This document shows positions 1 through 10,346 of a DNA stretch of 64,000 nucleotides, one piece after another. This DNA comes from Tetragonia tetragonoides (taxonomy: Eukaryota > Streptophyta > Magnoliopsida > Caryophyllales > Aizoaceae): contig CM076145.1 in assembly GCA_038025085.1 (NCBI GenBank), positions 10,885,000 to 10,948,999 of the forward strand. The letters run 5' to 3'. The notes under the pieces are model-generated. The model was not told where the DNA came from and made no database searches. It saw only the letters and a program-made list of their open reading frames with translations. Numbering within the stretch: the first letter of the stretch is position 1; every line of letters starts with the position of its first letter. The translations under genes were made by a program, and so were the position numbers.

Positions 1-3000
1 AAATGCTTTGTTTGCATTCATTGGAGTGAGAAACTCAATCTCTTTTGTGTTTACAAGTACAAACAAGCTTCAACTCAAGCGTAAGAGAAAACACCCAAAT
101 GCTTTGTTTGCATTCATTTGAGTGTGAAACTACCCCAAGGTTGTTTACAACTACAAACAAGCTTGAACTCAAGCTTTTGAATGCATTTAAGCGTTTTAAA
201 AGGTCTTACGACTAGGGTGAAAGAGATTGAGTTCTTTTGTGTTGTATTTTGAGAGAAAGCACCCAAATGCTTTGTTTGCATTCATTTGAGTGTGAAACTA
301 CCCCAAGGATGTTTACAACTACAAACAAGCTTGAACTCAAGCTTTTGAATGCATTTAAGCGTTTTAAAAGCTCATACGACTCGGGTGAAAGAGATTGAGT
401 TCTTTTGTGTTGTATTTTCAGAGAAAGCACCCAAAAGCGTTGTTTGCATTCATTGGAGTGAGAAACTACACCAGGGATGTTTACAAGTACAAACAAGCTT
501 CAACTCAAGATTTTGAATGTATTTACGCGTTTTAACAGCTCTTACGACTAGGGTGAAAGAGATTGAGTTCTTTTCTGTTGTATATTAAGAGAAAGCACAC
601 AAACGCTTTATTTGCATTCATTTGATTGTGAATACATCCAAAATTTTGAGTTGAAGCTTGTTTGTACTTGTAAACATCCTTGGTGTAGTTTCTCACTCCA
701 ATGAATGCAAACAAAGCTTTTGGGTGCTTTCTCTGAAAATACAACACAAAAGAACTCAATCTCTTTCACCCTAGTCGTAAGAGCTGTTAAAACGCGTAAA
801 TGCATTCAAAAGGTGGAGTTAAAAGCTTGTTTCTACTTGTAAACATCCTTGGTGTAGTTTCTCACTGAAATGAATGCAAACAAAGCATTTGGGTGCTTTC
901 TCTTAATATACAACACAAAAGACCTCAATCTCTTTCACCCTAGTCATATGAGCTTTTTAAAACGCGTAAATGCATTCAAAAGCTTGAGTTGAAGCTTGTT
1001 TGTACTTGTAAACATTCTTGGTGTAGTTTCTCACTGAAATGAATGCAAATAAGGCTTTTGGTTGCTTTCTCTTAAAATAGAACACAAAAGAACTCAATCT
1101 TTTTCACCCTAGTCATATGAGCTTTTAAAACGCGTAAATGCATTCAAAAGCTTGAGTTGAAGCTTGTTTGTACTTGTAAACATCCTTGGTGTAGTTTCTC
1201 ACTCAAATGAATGCAAACAAAGCATTTGTGTGATTTCTCTTAATATACAACACAAAAGAACTCAATCTCTTTCACCCTAGATGTAAGAGCTGTTAAAACG
1301 CGTAAATGCATTCAAAAGGTGGAGTTAAAGCTTGTTTGTACTTGTAAACATCCTTGGTGTAGTTTCTCACTCAAATTAATGCAAACAAAGCATTTGGGTG
1401 CTTTCTCTTAATATACAACACAAAAGACCTCAATCTCTTTCACCCTAATCGTAAGAGCTGTTAAAACGCGTAAATACATTCAAAAGCTTGAGTTGAAGCT
1501 TGTTTGTACTTGTAAACATCCTTGGTTAAGTTTCTCACTCAAATGAATGCAAACAAAGCATTTGGGTGCTTTCTCTTAATATACAACACAAAAGAACTCA
1601 ATCTTTTTCACCCTAGTCCTATGAGCTTTTAAAACGCGTAAATGCATTCAAAAGTTTGAGTTGAAACTCGTTTGTACTTGTAAACATCCTAGGTGCAGTT
1701 TCACACTCAAATGTATCCAAACAAAGTATTTGGATGCTTTCTCTTAATGTACAACACAAAAGAACTCAAATCTCTTTCACCCTACTTGTATGAGCTTTTA
1801 AAACGCGTAAATGCATTCAAAAGCTTGAGTTGAAGCATGTTTCTACATTTAAAACATTCTAGGTGTAGTTTCATACTCAAATGATTGCAAACAAAGCATT
1901 TGGGTGCTTTCTCTTAATATACAACACAAAAGAACTCAATCTCTTTCACCCTAGTTGTAAGAGCTGTTAAATGCGTAAATGCATTCAAAAGGTTGAGTTT
2001 AAGCTTGTTTGTACTTGTAAACATCCTTGGTGTAGTTTCTCACTCAAATGAATGCAAACAAAGTATTTGTGTGATTTCTCTTAATATACAACACAAAAGA
2101 ACTCAATCTCTTTCACCCTAGTTTTAAGAGCTGTTAAAATGCGTAAATGCATTCAAAAGGTGGAGTTAAAGCTTGTTTGTGCTTTTAAACATCCTTGGTG
2201 TAGTTTCTCACTCAAATGAATGCAAACAAAGCATTTGGGTGCTTTCTCTTAATATAAAACACAAAAGAACTCAATCTCTTTCACCCTTGTCGTATGAGCT
2301 TTTAAAACGCTTAAATGCATTCAAAAGCTTGAGTTCAAGCTTGTTTGTAGTTGTAAACATCCTTGGGGTAATTTCGCACTCAAATGAATGTAAACAAAGC
2401 ATTTGCGAGCTTTTTCTTAATATACAACACAAAAGAACTCAATCTCTTTTCGCCTAGTCGTAAGAGCCGTTAAAACGCGTAAATGTATTCAAAAGCTTGA
2501 GTTAAAACTTGTTTGTACTTATAAACATCCTTGGTGTAGTTTCTCACTCAAATGAATGCAAACAAAGCATTTGGGTGCTTTCTCTTAATATACAACACAA
2601 AAGAACTCAACCTCTTTCACCATAGATGTAAGAGCTGTTAAAACGCGTAAATGCATTCAAAGGTGGAGTTAAAGCTTGTTTGTACTTGTAAACATCCTTG
2701 GTTAAGTTTCTCACTCAAATGAATGCAAACAAAGCATTTGGGTGCGTTGTCTTAATATACAACACAAAAGAACTCAATCTCTTTCACCCTTGTCGTATGA
2801 GCTTTTAAAACGCTTAAATGCATTCAAAAGCTTGAGTTCAAGCTTGTTTGTAGTTGTAAACATCCTTGGGGTAATTTCACACTCAAATGAATGTAAACAA
2901 AGCATTTGCGAGCTTTTTCTTAATATACAACACAAAAGAACTCAATCTCTTTTCGCTTAGTCGTAAGAGTTGTTAAAACGCGTAAATGTATTCAAAAGCT

Positions 3001-3432
3001 TGAGTTGAAACTTGTTTGTACTTATAAACATCCTTGGTGTAGTTTCTCACTCAAATGAATGCAAACAAACCATTTGGGTGATTTCTCTTAATATACAACA
3101 CAAAAGAACTCAATCTCTTTCACCCTAGATGTAAGAGCTGTTAAAACGCGTAAATGCATTCAAAAGGTGGAGTTAAAGCTTGTTTGTACTTGTAAACATT
3201 CTTGGTGTAGTTTCTCACTGAAATGAATGCAAACAAAGCTTTTGGTTGCTTTCTCTTAAAATACAACACAAAAGAAAATCTTTTTCACCCTAGTCATATG
3301 AGCTTTTAAAACGCGTAAATACATTCAAAAGCTTGAGTTGAAACTTGTTTGTACTTGTAAACATCTTTGGTGTAGTTTCTCACTCAAATGAATGCAAAGA
3401 AAACATTTGGGTGCGTTCTCTTAATATACAAC
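1..3432. repeat. 168-bp satellite array, block 1
   Basis: Tandem monomers of about 168 bp. They are in F orientation to about 635 and R from there to the E1 insertion. The turn carries the junction TTTGATTGTGAATACATCC, which recurs elsewhere in the window. Each monomer holds the landmarks GAATGCATT, ACGCGTTTTAA, CTAGGGTGAAAGAGATTGAG and TTGTGTTGTATATTAAGAG. Because 168 is divisible by 3, some frames stay open for 60-100 codons, but these are periodic translations of the repeat and not genes. No other feature is seen in this stretch. Confidence 0.95.
3428..3432. repeat. Left target-site duplication of E1
   Basis: ACAAC directly precedes TGATG at the start of the E1 5' LTR. It is matched by ACAAC at 7859-7863 directly after the terminal CATCA. 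The satellite on both sides is in the same R orientation and phase. Confidence 0.93.
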
Positions 3433-4040
3433 TGATGCGGGAGCAAGTGAGCAATTTAAAGAAAAAAACCAAGAAACAAGCAAAGGAACAAATACTCTTG
3501 AATACATCGTGTTGCTTTTATGGTTATGCACTAATGTGGCTCCTACAAGCATGATTACATGGAGTTTCCATGCAAGGTCAGGATTCAAGCTCTTGTTATA
3601 TGATCAAGTTCATTATGGAGAACCTCGTAATCTTGGCAGTTCTGACAGTTGTTCGTATTTTGGCCATAACTCGCTCACATGAAACCTAAACGTGATGATT
3701 CAAATCTCTGTAGAAAGATATGATCGAGATCTACAACATTGATGCTTTGAGTTTTCTCTAATTCAAAGCGCAACATGGTCAAAAACGCGTAACAAGTTAC
3801 GGAACATATTCCTTGCGCGCCAAGGCAACGACTTTAGTTTAGTTATTGTGTCCTAGTTCATTTTAACTTGCTTTTAGCGTGATTTATTGCTTAGGAAACT
3901 AATAATCTGGTTATTATTAGCATTATGAGTCCATTAGGTATTAGGAAAGTTGTTAGTTAGTTCATTTTACAATTGTAATCAGTTTCATAGTTAGTTTCCT
4001 ACTTGGATTAGGATTCCTAGTAGCTTTAGATTTCTTTGTC

Positions 4041-4048
4041 TATATATA
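4041..4048 (+). promoter_or_regulatory. TATA box of E1 LTR1
   Basis: TATATATA within GTCTATATATAGGGG, just upstream of the presumed R region. The same motif is at 5217-5224 in LTR2 and 7621-7628 in LTR3. E4 has TATAAATA at the matching place, which supports its promoter role. Confidence 0.65.
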
Positions 4049-4120
4049 GGGGAGAGCACGAAATTGTAACATAGACTTTGATGATTAATGATTAATACGT
4101 GAGTATTTACCCCTCAAATT

Positions 4121-4211
4121 GAGTGATTCAGTTTGAAACCCTTGTGTGTGATGCGCAAGTCTTGTTCTTGAGTGATTCTTGAACGAAAAACCCCAACCCC
4201 TTGAGTGATTC
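4121..4211 (+). promoter_or_regulatory. Iterated GAGTGATTC motif in the LTR
   Basis: GAGTGATTC occurs at 4121, 4170 and 4203, downstream of the TATA box and thus in presumed R/U5. The second copy lies inside a small dyad with GTTC and GAAC arms. The diverged E4 LTR also has three copies at the same place (47235, 47260, 47282). A role in RNA folding or packaging is only a guess. Confidence 0.5.
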
Positions 4212-4281
4212 GAGAGGTATATCCCTTTTATTGTTTTGTTTATCAAAAATACAGAAAATCCCTAAATAAATCACATCAACT

Positions 4282-4293
4282 TGGTATCAGAGC
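4282..4293 (+). other. Primer binding site, first copy in E1
   Basis: TGGTATCAGAGC starts 3 bases after the LTR1 end. It is the standard plant PBS complementary to the 3' end of initiator methionine tRNA. A second copy lies after LTR2 at 5458-5469. Confidence 0.85.
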
Positions 4294-4580
4294 AAGCTTT
4301 TGGAGTTTTCTAAAACTTCAAACGATCCAGATTGACAGAAGATTATTAAAGTTGTTCGTGTTCGTGCTGCTGTTCATCAGAATTTTGGAGCCCGTTTTTG
4401 ACAAAGCAATAGTGTTTTTCGCAGGTAACTGGCATTCTGAGCAAGACTAGTTAAGCTTTGCTTACTAGCCCTGTGTTATTTTTGCGAAATTCAATTGTTT
4501 ACTCCTGTTTTTGAGCCGTTTTGTGTTTTTACGAGTGGAAAATATTATTTCGACATTGATCTTAGGAAGCAATAAACAAT

Positions 4581-4859
4581 ATGAAGTCACCATGGAAATC
4601 TAAGTTTATTGAGTCCAGCTTAGATGAGCAATTTAAAGAAAAAAACCAAGAAACAAGCAAAGGAACAAATACTCTTGAATACATCGTGTTGCTTTTATGG
4701 TTATGCACTAATGTGGCTCCTACAAGCATGATTACATGGAGTTTCCATGCAAGGTCAGGATTCAAGCTCTTGTTATATGATCAAGTTCATTATGGAGAAC
4801 CTCGTAATCTTGGCAGTTCTGACAGTTGTTCGTATTTTGGCCATAACTCGCTCACATGA
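4581..4859 (+). CDS. Mini-ORF: gag start fused in frame to LTR-encoded tail
   Basis: This 92-codon ORF uses the same ATG context as the full gag ORF at 5757. After about 15 codons it jumps directly into LTR2 sequence and reads the LTR-encoded tail to the same stop. The deletion joins at a short shared TGAG and removes the gag core, the zinc knuckle and the polypurine tract. It remains in frame. The tail contains the segment ITWSFHARSGFKLLLYD, which is conserved with E3 and E4. The ORF lies downstream of a complete LTR1 promoter and could be translated if E1 is transcribed from LTR1. It may equally be a by-product of the deletion. I do not know a function. Confidence 0.45.
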   Translation: MKSPWKSKFIESSLDEQFKEKNQETSKGTNTLEYIVLLLWLCTNVAPTSMITWSFHARSGFKLLLYDQVHYGEPRNLGSSDSCSYFGHNSLT

Positions 4860-5454
4860 AACCTAAACGTGATGATTCAAATCTCTGTAGAAAGATATGA
4901 TCGAGATCTACAACATTGATGCTTTGAGTTTTCTCTAATTCAAAGCGCAACATGGTCAAAAACGCGTAACAAGTTACAGAACATATTCCTTGCGCGCCAA
5001 GGCAACGACTTTAGTTTAGTTATTGTGTCCTAGTTTATTTTAACTTGCTTTTAGCGTGATTTATTGCTTAGGTACTAATAATCTGGTTATTATTAGCATT
5101 ATGAGTCCATTAGGTATTAGGAAAGTTGTTAGTTAGTTCATTTTACAATTGTAATCAGTTTCATAGTTAGTTTCCTACTTGGATTAGGATTCCTAGTAGC
5201 TTTAGATTTCTTTGTCTATATATAGGGGAGAGCACGAAATTGTAACATAGACTTTGATGATTAATGATTAATACGTGAGTATTTACCCCTCAAATTGAGT
5301 GATTCAGTTTGAAACCCTTGTGTGTGATGCGCAAGTCTTGTTCTTGAGTGATTCTTGAACGAAAAACCCCAACCCCTTGAGTGATTTGAGAGGTATATCC
5401 CTTTTATTGTTTTGTTTATCAAAAATACAGAAAATCCCTAAATAAATCACATCA
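4625..5454 (+). repeat. E1 LTR2, internal, 5'-truncated
   Basis: Near-identical to LTR1 and LTR3 from their 16th base onward. The first 15 bp, including TGATG, are missing because the preceding deletion ended inside the LTR. There is a 1-bp deletion near 5073 relative to LTR1. The LTR ends in CATCA and a PBS follows at 5458-5469, so this LTR could still act as the promoter for the full gag ORF. Confidence 0.92.
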
Positions 5455-5457
5455 ACT

Positions 5458-5469
5458 TGGTATCAGAGC
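5458..5469 (+). other. Primer binding site, second copy in E1
   Basis: TGGTATCAGAGC follows the end of LTR2 with the same 3-base spacing as after LTR1. This is the copy adjacent to the full gag unit. Confidence 0.83.
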
Positions 5470-5756
5470 AAGCTTTTGGAGTTTTCTAAAACTTCAAACG
5501 ATCCAGATTGACAGAAGATTATTAAAGTTGTTCGTGTTCGTGCTGCTGTTCATCAGAATTTTGGAGCCCGTTTTTGACAAAGCAATAGTGTGTTTCGCAG
5601 GTAACTGGCATTCTGAGCAAGACTAGTTAAGCTTTGCTTACTAGCCCTGTGTTATTTTTGCGAAATTCAATTGTTTACTCCTGTTTTTGAGCCGTTTTGT
5701 GTTTTTACGAGTGGAAAATATTATTTCGACATTGATCTTAGGAAGCAATAAACAAT

Positions 5757-7262
5757 ATGAAGTCACCATGGAAATCTAAGTTTATTGAGTCCAGCTTAGA
5801 TGAGTTTAGTGGGTTGTATTGTTCAAAGGACTTTTGTCGATGGCTTAAGAAGGTTGACGAGTTATTTTTATGTTATGAGTTTACTGACTATGAGCAAGTA
5901 AAGATTGTGATTTCTCGCCTAAGAGGACCTGCTCTAGTTTGGTGGGAGTCTTTGAAATCTCGCAGAAAACTCATGAGGAAAGAGAAAATCCGCACCATGA
6001 GCAAATTGAAGAAGTATCTCAACAGAAGATTTTCATATCCGAGCAATGATCAAGAATGTTCATGTTCATATTGTTATGATGAAAGTATTAAACTTTTGTT
6101 ATCTGAGATGAGGGTGAGACGGATTGAACAACAATTGCAGAAGTTAAGAGAAGAGGAACGAGATAATAACCAATGTTCCAATTGTTTTGGTTTCGGTCAC
6201 TTTATAGATGAATGTGCTACAAAGTTTCAAGTAACTATAGAATACATTAAAGAAGTGCACGCGGCTGAAGAATCTTTGAGATCTTGTGAAGTCAAAGAAC
6301 CAAAGAACGGGATCATTGAGGAGTTTTTGCAAAAATCTGATCTTTATGGTTCGTTTAAAGATATTGTTCCTATTGAAGACTCACAAGAAAAGGCCAAGAA
6401 CAAGGATTCCTTGATTGATGTTCAAGTTTATGATTCAAAACAACAAACCGTGGTTCATGAGTTTGTTGAGGAAGAATTCATTGAACCAGATAATATTGGT
6501 GATTTTCTTGATGATCTTGGTTATAATGATGACCTTTTGAAAGAAGAATTTTCTTTTGACCCAAGTCAACCACCTATATTTGATGAGGTAAGTCAAGAAG
6601 ATGAGGTTGACAACATTACTAACATTGTGATCGTGGATGCTTCAAATATTTCTCATGAGGGAACGTTTCAGAATTTGTGTTCTATGGTTCCACCTAGTGT
6701 TGTCAAGATGGGGGGAACCAATCCTATTCCATTACATGTTCCACATAATCCTCCAGTATATACTATGCTTAATGTACCACATGAGTTCCTCACAATATCT
6801 CACTTGTTGAGGAGTAGAGTTAATGGAAACACAAAGAGCACAACTGCAAGCAGTAACAATGATGTTGTTCACTATGTTGTTAATCACGTGGATACGAAGT
6901 GTGACGTTGGATTTACAATGAAGTCTAATTTGGGCACTCATGCTAAGTCAGGTTTACAACTTCTTTTTTATGACGAAGAATTGAGGACAATTCTTTTTGA
7001 AGAAAGGGAGATTGATGCGGGAACAAGTGAGCAATTTAAAGAAAAAAACCAAGAAACAAGCAAAGGAACAAATACTCTTGAATACATCGTGTTGCTTTTA
7101 TGGTTATGCACTAATGTGGCTCCTACAAGCATGATTACATGGAGTTTCCATGCAAGGTCAGGATTCAAGCTCTTGTTATATGATCAAGTTCATTATGGAG
7201 AACCTCGTAATCTTGGCAGTTCTGACAGTTGTTCGTATTTTGGCCATAACTCGCTCACATGA
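5757..7262 (+). CDS. Gag-like protein of E1, reading into the 3' LTR
   Basis: An uninterrupted 501-codon ORF. Residues about 20-95 resemble a retrotransposon gag core, with the LRGPALVWWESLK and LNRRF motifs. A CCHC zinc knuckle is at C140, C143, H148 and C153. An acidic linker with FIEPDNIGDFLDDL follows. Around residue 417 the frame crosses the polypurine tract, which encodes EEREI, and continues about 83 codons into LTR3. There is no protease or polymerase. The protein would package element RNA and needs enzymes supplied in trans. The linker and tail match E3 and E4 at protein level despite many base changes. The frame is open, and the ATG at 5757 is preferred because it is shared with the mini-ORF. 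Being gag is well supported; the role of the tail is unknown. Confidence 0.85.
   Translation: MKSPWKSKFIESSLDEFSGLYCSKDFCRWLKKVDELFLCYEFTDYEQVKIVISRLRGPALVWWESLKSRRKLMRKEKIRTMSKLKKYLNRRFSYPSNDQECSCSYCYDESIKLLLSEMRVRRIEQQLQKLREEERDNNQCSNCFGFGHFIDECATKFQVTIEYIKEVHAAEESLRSCEVKEPKNGIIEEFLQKSDLYGSFKDIVPIEDSQEKAKNKDSLIDVQVYDSKQQTVVHEFVEEEFIEPDNIGDFLDDLGYNDDLLKEEFSFDPSQPPIFDEVSQEDEVDNITNIVIVDASNISHEGTFQNLCSMVPPSVVKMGGTNPIPLHVPHNPPVYTMLNVPHEFLTISHLLRSRVNGNTKSTTASSNNDVVHYVVNHVDTKCDVGFTMKSNLGTHAKSGLQLLFYDEELRTILFEEREIDAGTSEQFKEKNQETSKGTNTLEYIVLLLWLCTNVAPTSMITWSFHARSGFKLLLYDQVHYGEPRNLGSSDSCSYFGHNSLT
7000..7012 (+). other. Polypurine tract of E1
   Basis: AAGAAAGGGAGAT directly precedes TGATGCGG of LTR3, the expected place for plus-strand priming. 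It lies inside the gag reading frame and encodes Glu-Glu-Arg-Glu-Ile, a peptide also kept in E3 and E4. Confidence 0.8.
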
Positions 7263-7858
7263 AACCTAAACGTGATGATTCAAATCTCTGTAGAAAGATA
7301 TGATCGAGATCTACAACATTGATGCTTTGAGTTTTCTCTAATTCAAAGCGCAACATGGTCAAAAACGCGTAACAATTTACGGAACATATTCCTTGCGCGC
7401 CAAGGCAACGACTTTAGTTTAGTTATTGTGTCCTAGTTTATTTTAACTTGCTTTTAGCGTGATTTATTGCTTAGGAAACTAATAATCTGGTTATTATTAG
7501 CATTATGAGTCCATTAGGTATTAGGAAAGTTGTTAGTTAGTTCATTTTACAATTGTAATCAGTTTCATAGTTAGTTTCCTACTTGGATTAGGATTCCTAG
7601 TAGCTTTAGATTTCTTTGTCTATATATAGGGGAGAGCACGAAATTGTAACATAGACTTTGATGATTAATGATTAATACGTGAGTATTTACCCCTCAAATT
7701 GAGTGATTCAGTTTGAAACCCTTGTGTGTGATGCGCAAGTCTTGTTCTTGAGTGATTCTTGAACGAAAAACCCCAACCCCTTGAGTGATTCGAGAGGTAT
7801 ATCCCTTTTATTGTTTTGTTTATCAAAAATACAGAAAATCCCTAAATAAATCACATCA
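7013..7858 (+). repeat. E1 LTR3 (3' LTR, 846 bp)
   Basis: Same length as LTR1 with about three visible differences. It supplies the last 83 codons of the gag ORF. It ends CATCA, followed by target duplication ACAAC at 7859-7863. Confidence 0.93.
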
Positions 7859-10346
7859 ACAACAAAAAAGAACTCAATCTCTTTCACCCTTGTTGTATGA
7901 GCTTTTAAAACGCTTCTATGCATTCAGAAGCTTGAGTTGAAACTTGTTTGTACTTGTAAACATCCTTGGTGTAGTTTCTCCCTCAAATGAATGCAAACAA
8001 AGCTTTTTGGTGCTTTCTCTTAATATACAACACAAAAGAACTCAATCTCTTTCACCCTAGATGTAAGAGCTGTTAAAACGCGTAAATGCATTCAAAAGGT
8101 GGAGTTAAAGCTTGTTTGTACTTGTAAATATCCTTGGTGTAGTTTCTCACTCAAATGAATTCAAGCAAAGGATGTTTACAAGCACAAACAAAGCATTTGG
8201 GTGCTTTCTCTTAATTTGGAAACAAACAAAAGCTTTTACAACGCGTATATGCATTCAAAAGCTTAAGTTGACGCTTGTTGGTACTTGTAAACATCCTTGG
8301 TTAAGTTTCTCCCTCAAATGAATGCAAACAAAGCATTTGGGTGCTTTCTCTTAATATACAACACAAAAAAGACCACAATTTCTTTCACCCTAGTCGTATG
8401 AGGTTTTAAAACGCGTAAATACATTCAAAAGCTTGAGTTGAAGCTTGTTTGTACTTGTAAACATCCTTGGTGTAGTTTCTCCCTCAAATGAATGCAAACA
8501 AAGCATTTGGATGCTTTCTTTTAACATACAACACAAAAGAACTCAATCTCCTTCACCCTAGTCGTAAGAGCTGTTAAAATGCGTAAATGCATTCAAAAGC
8601 TTGAGTTGAAGCTTGTTTATACTTGTAAACATCCCAGGTGTGAAACTAAAATTTTTTTAATGTACTTACGCATTTTAACAGCTCTTACGACTAGGGTGAA
8701 AGAGATTGAGTTCTTTTCTGTTGTATATTAAGAGAAAGCACACAAATGCTTTATTTGCATTCATTTGATGTTGAATACATTCAAAATTTTGAGTTTAAGC
8801 TTGTTTGAACTTGTAAACATCCTTGGTGTAGTTTCTCACTCCAATGAATGCAAACAATGCATTTGGGTGCTTTCTCTTAATATACAACACAAAAGAACTC
8901 AATCTCTTTCACCCTAGTCGTATGAGCTGTTAAAACGCGTAATTGCATTCAAAAACGCGTAAATACATTCAAAAGCTTGAGTTGAAGCTTGTTTGTACTT
9001 GTAAACATCCTTGGTGTAGTTTCTCACTCAAATGAATGCAAACAAAGCATCTGGGTGCTTTCTCTTAATATACAACACAAAAGAACTCAATCTCTTTCAC
9101 CCTAGTCGTATGAGCTGTTAAAACGCGTAATTGCATTCAAAACGCGTAAATGCATTCAAAAGCTTGAGTTTAAGCTTGTTTGTACTTGTAAACATCCTTT
9201 GTGTAGTTTGACATTCAAATGAATGCAAATAAAGCATTTGTGTGATTTCTCTTAATATACAACGCAAAAGAATTCAATCTCTTTCACCCTAGTTGTAAGA
9301 GCTATTAAAATGCGTAAATACATTCAAAATTTTGAGTTGAAGCTTGTTTGTACTAGTAAATTCTCACTGAAATGAATGCAACCAAAGCTTTTGGTGGCTT
9401 TCTCTTAAAATACAACACAAAAAAAAATCTTTTTCACCCTACTCATATGAGCTTTTAAAACGCGTAAATACATTCAAAAGCTTGAGTTGAAACTTGTTTG
9501 AACTTGTAAACATCCTTGGTGTAGTTTCTCACTCAAATTAATGCAAACAAAGTATTTTGGTTGCTTTCTCTGAAAATACAACACAAAAGAACTCAATCTC
9601 TTTCACCCTAGTCGTATGAGGTTTTAAAACGCGTATATGCATTCAAAAGGTGGAGTTAAAGCTTGTGTGTACTTGTAAACATCCTTGGTGTAGTTTCTCA
9701 CTCCAATGAATGCAAGCAACATTCTTATTTGGGTTCTTTTGTGTTGTATTTTCAGAGAAAGCACCCAAAAGCTTTGTTTGCATTCATTGTTTAAAACCCG
9801 TATATGCATTCAAAAGGTGGAGTTAAAGCTTGTGTGTACTTGTAAACATCCTTGGTGTAGTTTCTCACTCCAATGAATGCAAGCAACATTCTTATTTGGG
9901 TTCTTTTGTGTTGTATTTTCAGAGAAAGCACCCAAAAGCTTTGTTTGCATTCATTGGAGTGAGAAACTACACCAAGGATGTTAACAAGTACAAACAAGCT
10001 TCAACTTAAGCTTTTGAATGTATTTACACGTTTTAACAGCTTTTACATCTAGGGTGAAAGAGATTGAGTTCTTTTGTGTTGTATATTAAGAGAAAGCACC
10101 CAAATGCTTTGTTTGCATTCATTTGAGTGAGAAACTACACCAAGGATGTTTACAAGTACAAACAAGCTTTAACTCAAGCTTTTGAATGCATTTACGCGTT
10201 TTAAAAGCTCATATGACTAGGGTGAAAAAGATTGAGTCTTGAGTTCAAGCTTGTTTGTAGTTTTAAACATCCTTGGGGTAGTTTCTCCCTCAAATGAATG
10301 CAAACAAAGCTTTTGGGTGCATTCTCTGAAAATACAACACAAAGAA
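7859..10346. repeat. 168-bp satellite array, block 2
   Basis: R orientation to about 8637, a short F piece to about 8770, then R to about 9720. Two chimeric monomers follow (9631-9960), then F to about 10237 and a short R piece up to E2. The F-to-R turn near 8760 uses the recurring TTTGATGTTGAATACATTC type of junction. The first 5 bases are the right target duplication of E1. I see no gene here. Confidence 0.93.
9631..9960. repeat. Tandem pair of chimeric inverted monomers
   Basis: Two near-identical units about 167 bp apart. Each has an R half (GTATATGCATTCAAAAGG through TGAATGCAAGCAAC) fused to an F half (TTCTTTTGTGTTGTATTTTC onward). A third copy of the same fusion is at about 49830-50000. 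The internal joint reads AAGCAACATTCTTATTTGGG. A head-to-head monomer of normal length has therefore been propagated as a repeat unit. Confidence 0.85.

Larger units (their letters stand above)
3433..4278 (+). repeat. E1 LTR1 (5' LTR, 846 bp)
   Basis: Starts TGATGCGGGAGCAAG and ends AATCACATCA, directly followed by a tRNA-primed PBS. It contains a TATA box at 4041-4048 and three downstream copies of GAGTGATTC. Its first part is an open frame in phase with the gag ORF upstream of LTR3, so the same sequence codes for protein when it lies at the 3' end. Confidence 0.93.
3433..7858 (+). mobile_element. E1: gag-only LTR retrotransposon with three LTRs
   Basis: The element is bounded by TGATG...CATCA and a perfect 5-bp target duplication. 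Its layout is LTR1 (3433-4278), a short deleted internal region (4279-4624), LTR2 lacking its first 15 bp (4625-5454), an internal region with a gag ORF (5455-7012) and LTR3 (7013-7858). It encodes gag with a zinc knuckle but no protease, reverse transcriptase or integrase, so it must depend on an autonomous partner. This fits the plant gag-only non-autonomous (TR-GAG) class. LTR1 and LTR3 differ at only about three positions by eye, so the insertion is recent. The LTR-int-LTR-int-LTR order suggests recombination between two copies, or template switching, followed by deletion of the first internal region. Confidence 0.93.

Noticed and set aside
212..2960. Repeated open frames of 60-100 codons in the satellite, for example 212-496, 2173-2457 and many more
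   Set aside because: They are the same peptide period of 56 residues translated from the 168-bp monomer, occur on both strands and lack any gene context.
4279..4580. tRNA gene near the PBS
   Set aside because: Only the 12-base primer complement is present, not a cloverleaf.
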